Source: Lachnospiraceae bacterium (GTDB lineage Bacteria > Bacillota > Clostridia > Lachnospirales > Lachnospiraceae). Taken from it: a stretch of DNA of 64,000 nucleotides. Made by a program: the position numbers and the translations under genes. Shown piece by piece: positions 63,837 to 64,000 of this stretch. The stretch is taken from assembly GCA_015056905.1 (NCBI GenBank), contig SVFI01000008.1:1-64000 (forward strand), written 5' to 3'. The notes below the pieces were generated by a model. The model was not told the origin of the DNA. It saw nothing but the letters and a program-made list of their open reading frames with translations, and did not search any database. Each line of letters starts with the position of its first letter. Position 1 is the stretch's first letter.

Positions 63837-64000
63837 TTATCCGACAGCTTTTCTTATAGATTCTAATACTCTATCTGCTTGAAATGGTTTTACAATAAAA
63901 TCTTTTGCGCCTGCTTGAATAGATTCAATTACCATTGCTTGTTGACCCATTGCAGAACACATAATTATTTTGGCATTTGGATCTGCGTTTTTTATATTTT
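63837..64000 (-). CDS. cheY: chemotaxis response regulator CheY (C-terminal part)
   Basis: The visible 3' end encodes KNADPNAKIIMCSAMGQQAMVIESIQAGAKDFIVKPFQADRVLESIRKAVG, the receiver C-terminal half with CSAMGQQ and KPF typical of CheY. The phospho-acceptor lies beyond the window. CheY switches flagellar rotation, so flagellar/chemotaxis genes likely follow. Its codon use is closer to the first 60 kb than that of the neighbouring AT-rich genes. Confidence 0.88.
   Translation of the reverse strand, partial: NIKNADPNAKIIMCSAMGQQAMVIESIQAGAKDFIVKPFQADRVLESIRKAVG

Overview
The window looks like a chromosomal segment of an anaerobic, spore-forming-lineage Firmicute, most likely a Lachnospiraceae member (Clostridia). 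The grounds are a sigH gene in the cysE-cysS-mrnC-rlmB-sigH order known from Firmicutes, a lysine riboswitch and a cysteine T-box, GHKL/LytTR signalling, class III FBPase, a DUF1836 protein, a eukaryotic-type HisA as seen in many Lachnospiraceae, and strong AGGAGG-type ribosome binding sites. Most genes lie on the minus strand. The first 60 kb is mainly housekeeping and envelope genes of moderate GC. From about 61.0 kb to the end the DNA becomes strikingly AT-rich and holds unrecognised small genes up to a truncated cheY.

Layout: 1-5.4 kb, rRNA methyltransferase (rlmD, cut by the window edge), a small acidic-tailed membrane protein, PcrA helicase and a drug/metabolite transporter. 5.5-12.7 kb, an orphan substrate-binding lipoprotein, a GHKL kinase/LytTR regulator pair, a secreted FnIII protein, a LysM protein, greA and a CDF metal transporter. 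12.7-19 kb, an amidase-lysozyme fusion with a DUF1836 protein, PHP phosphatase, YerC, cold-shock protein, HisA and a low-complexity lipoprotein. 19-24.7 kb, lysine-riboswitch-controlled dapA, then dapB and fbp, a BtuR-like ATPase and an SSB-like protein. 24.8-36.6 kb, typA, yigZ, PBP1A, a GT-C-like membrane protein with a degenerate sensor hybrid, tRNA-Thr, an XRE regulator facing an ADP-ribosylglycohydrolase. 36.7-40.9 kb, the T-box(Cys) operon ending in sigH. 40.9-54.7 kb, a large Ig-like surface protein, ispF, sbcDC, ABC-F, two MATE exporters and an Fe-alcohol dehydrogenase. 54.7-58.2 kb, a four-gene polyamine-type operon (SpeD-like, DUF4178, DUF350, membrane-fused spermidine synthase). 58.4-60.8 kb, a discoidin-like lipoprotein and an Rpn-family nuclease. 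61-64 kb, the AT-rich island.

The most unusual signals are: (1) a 10-mer, TTATGTAAAC, present 16 times exactly in both orientations, in several reading frames and in intergenic DNA, far above chance and with an extended R...Y consensus; (2) five short spaced inverted repeats (GGGTAT-N21/22-ATACCC) in two intergenic loci; (3) the compact, translationally coupled SpeD/DUF4178/DUF350/membrane-spermidine-synthase operon with a changed SpeD self-processing site; (4) a 204-bp imperfect hairpin between dapA and dapB; (5) the AT-rich island with a recurring intergenic promoter-like motif.
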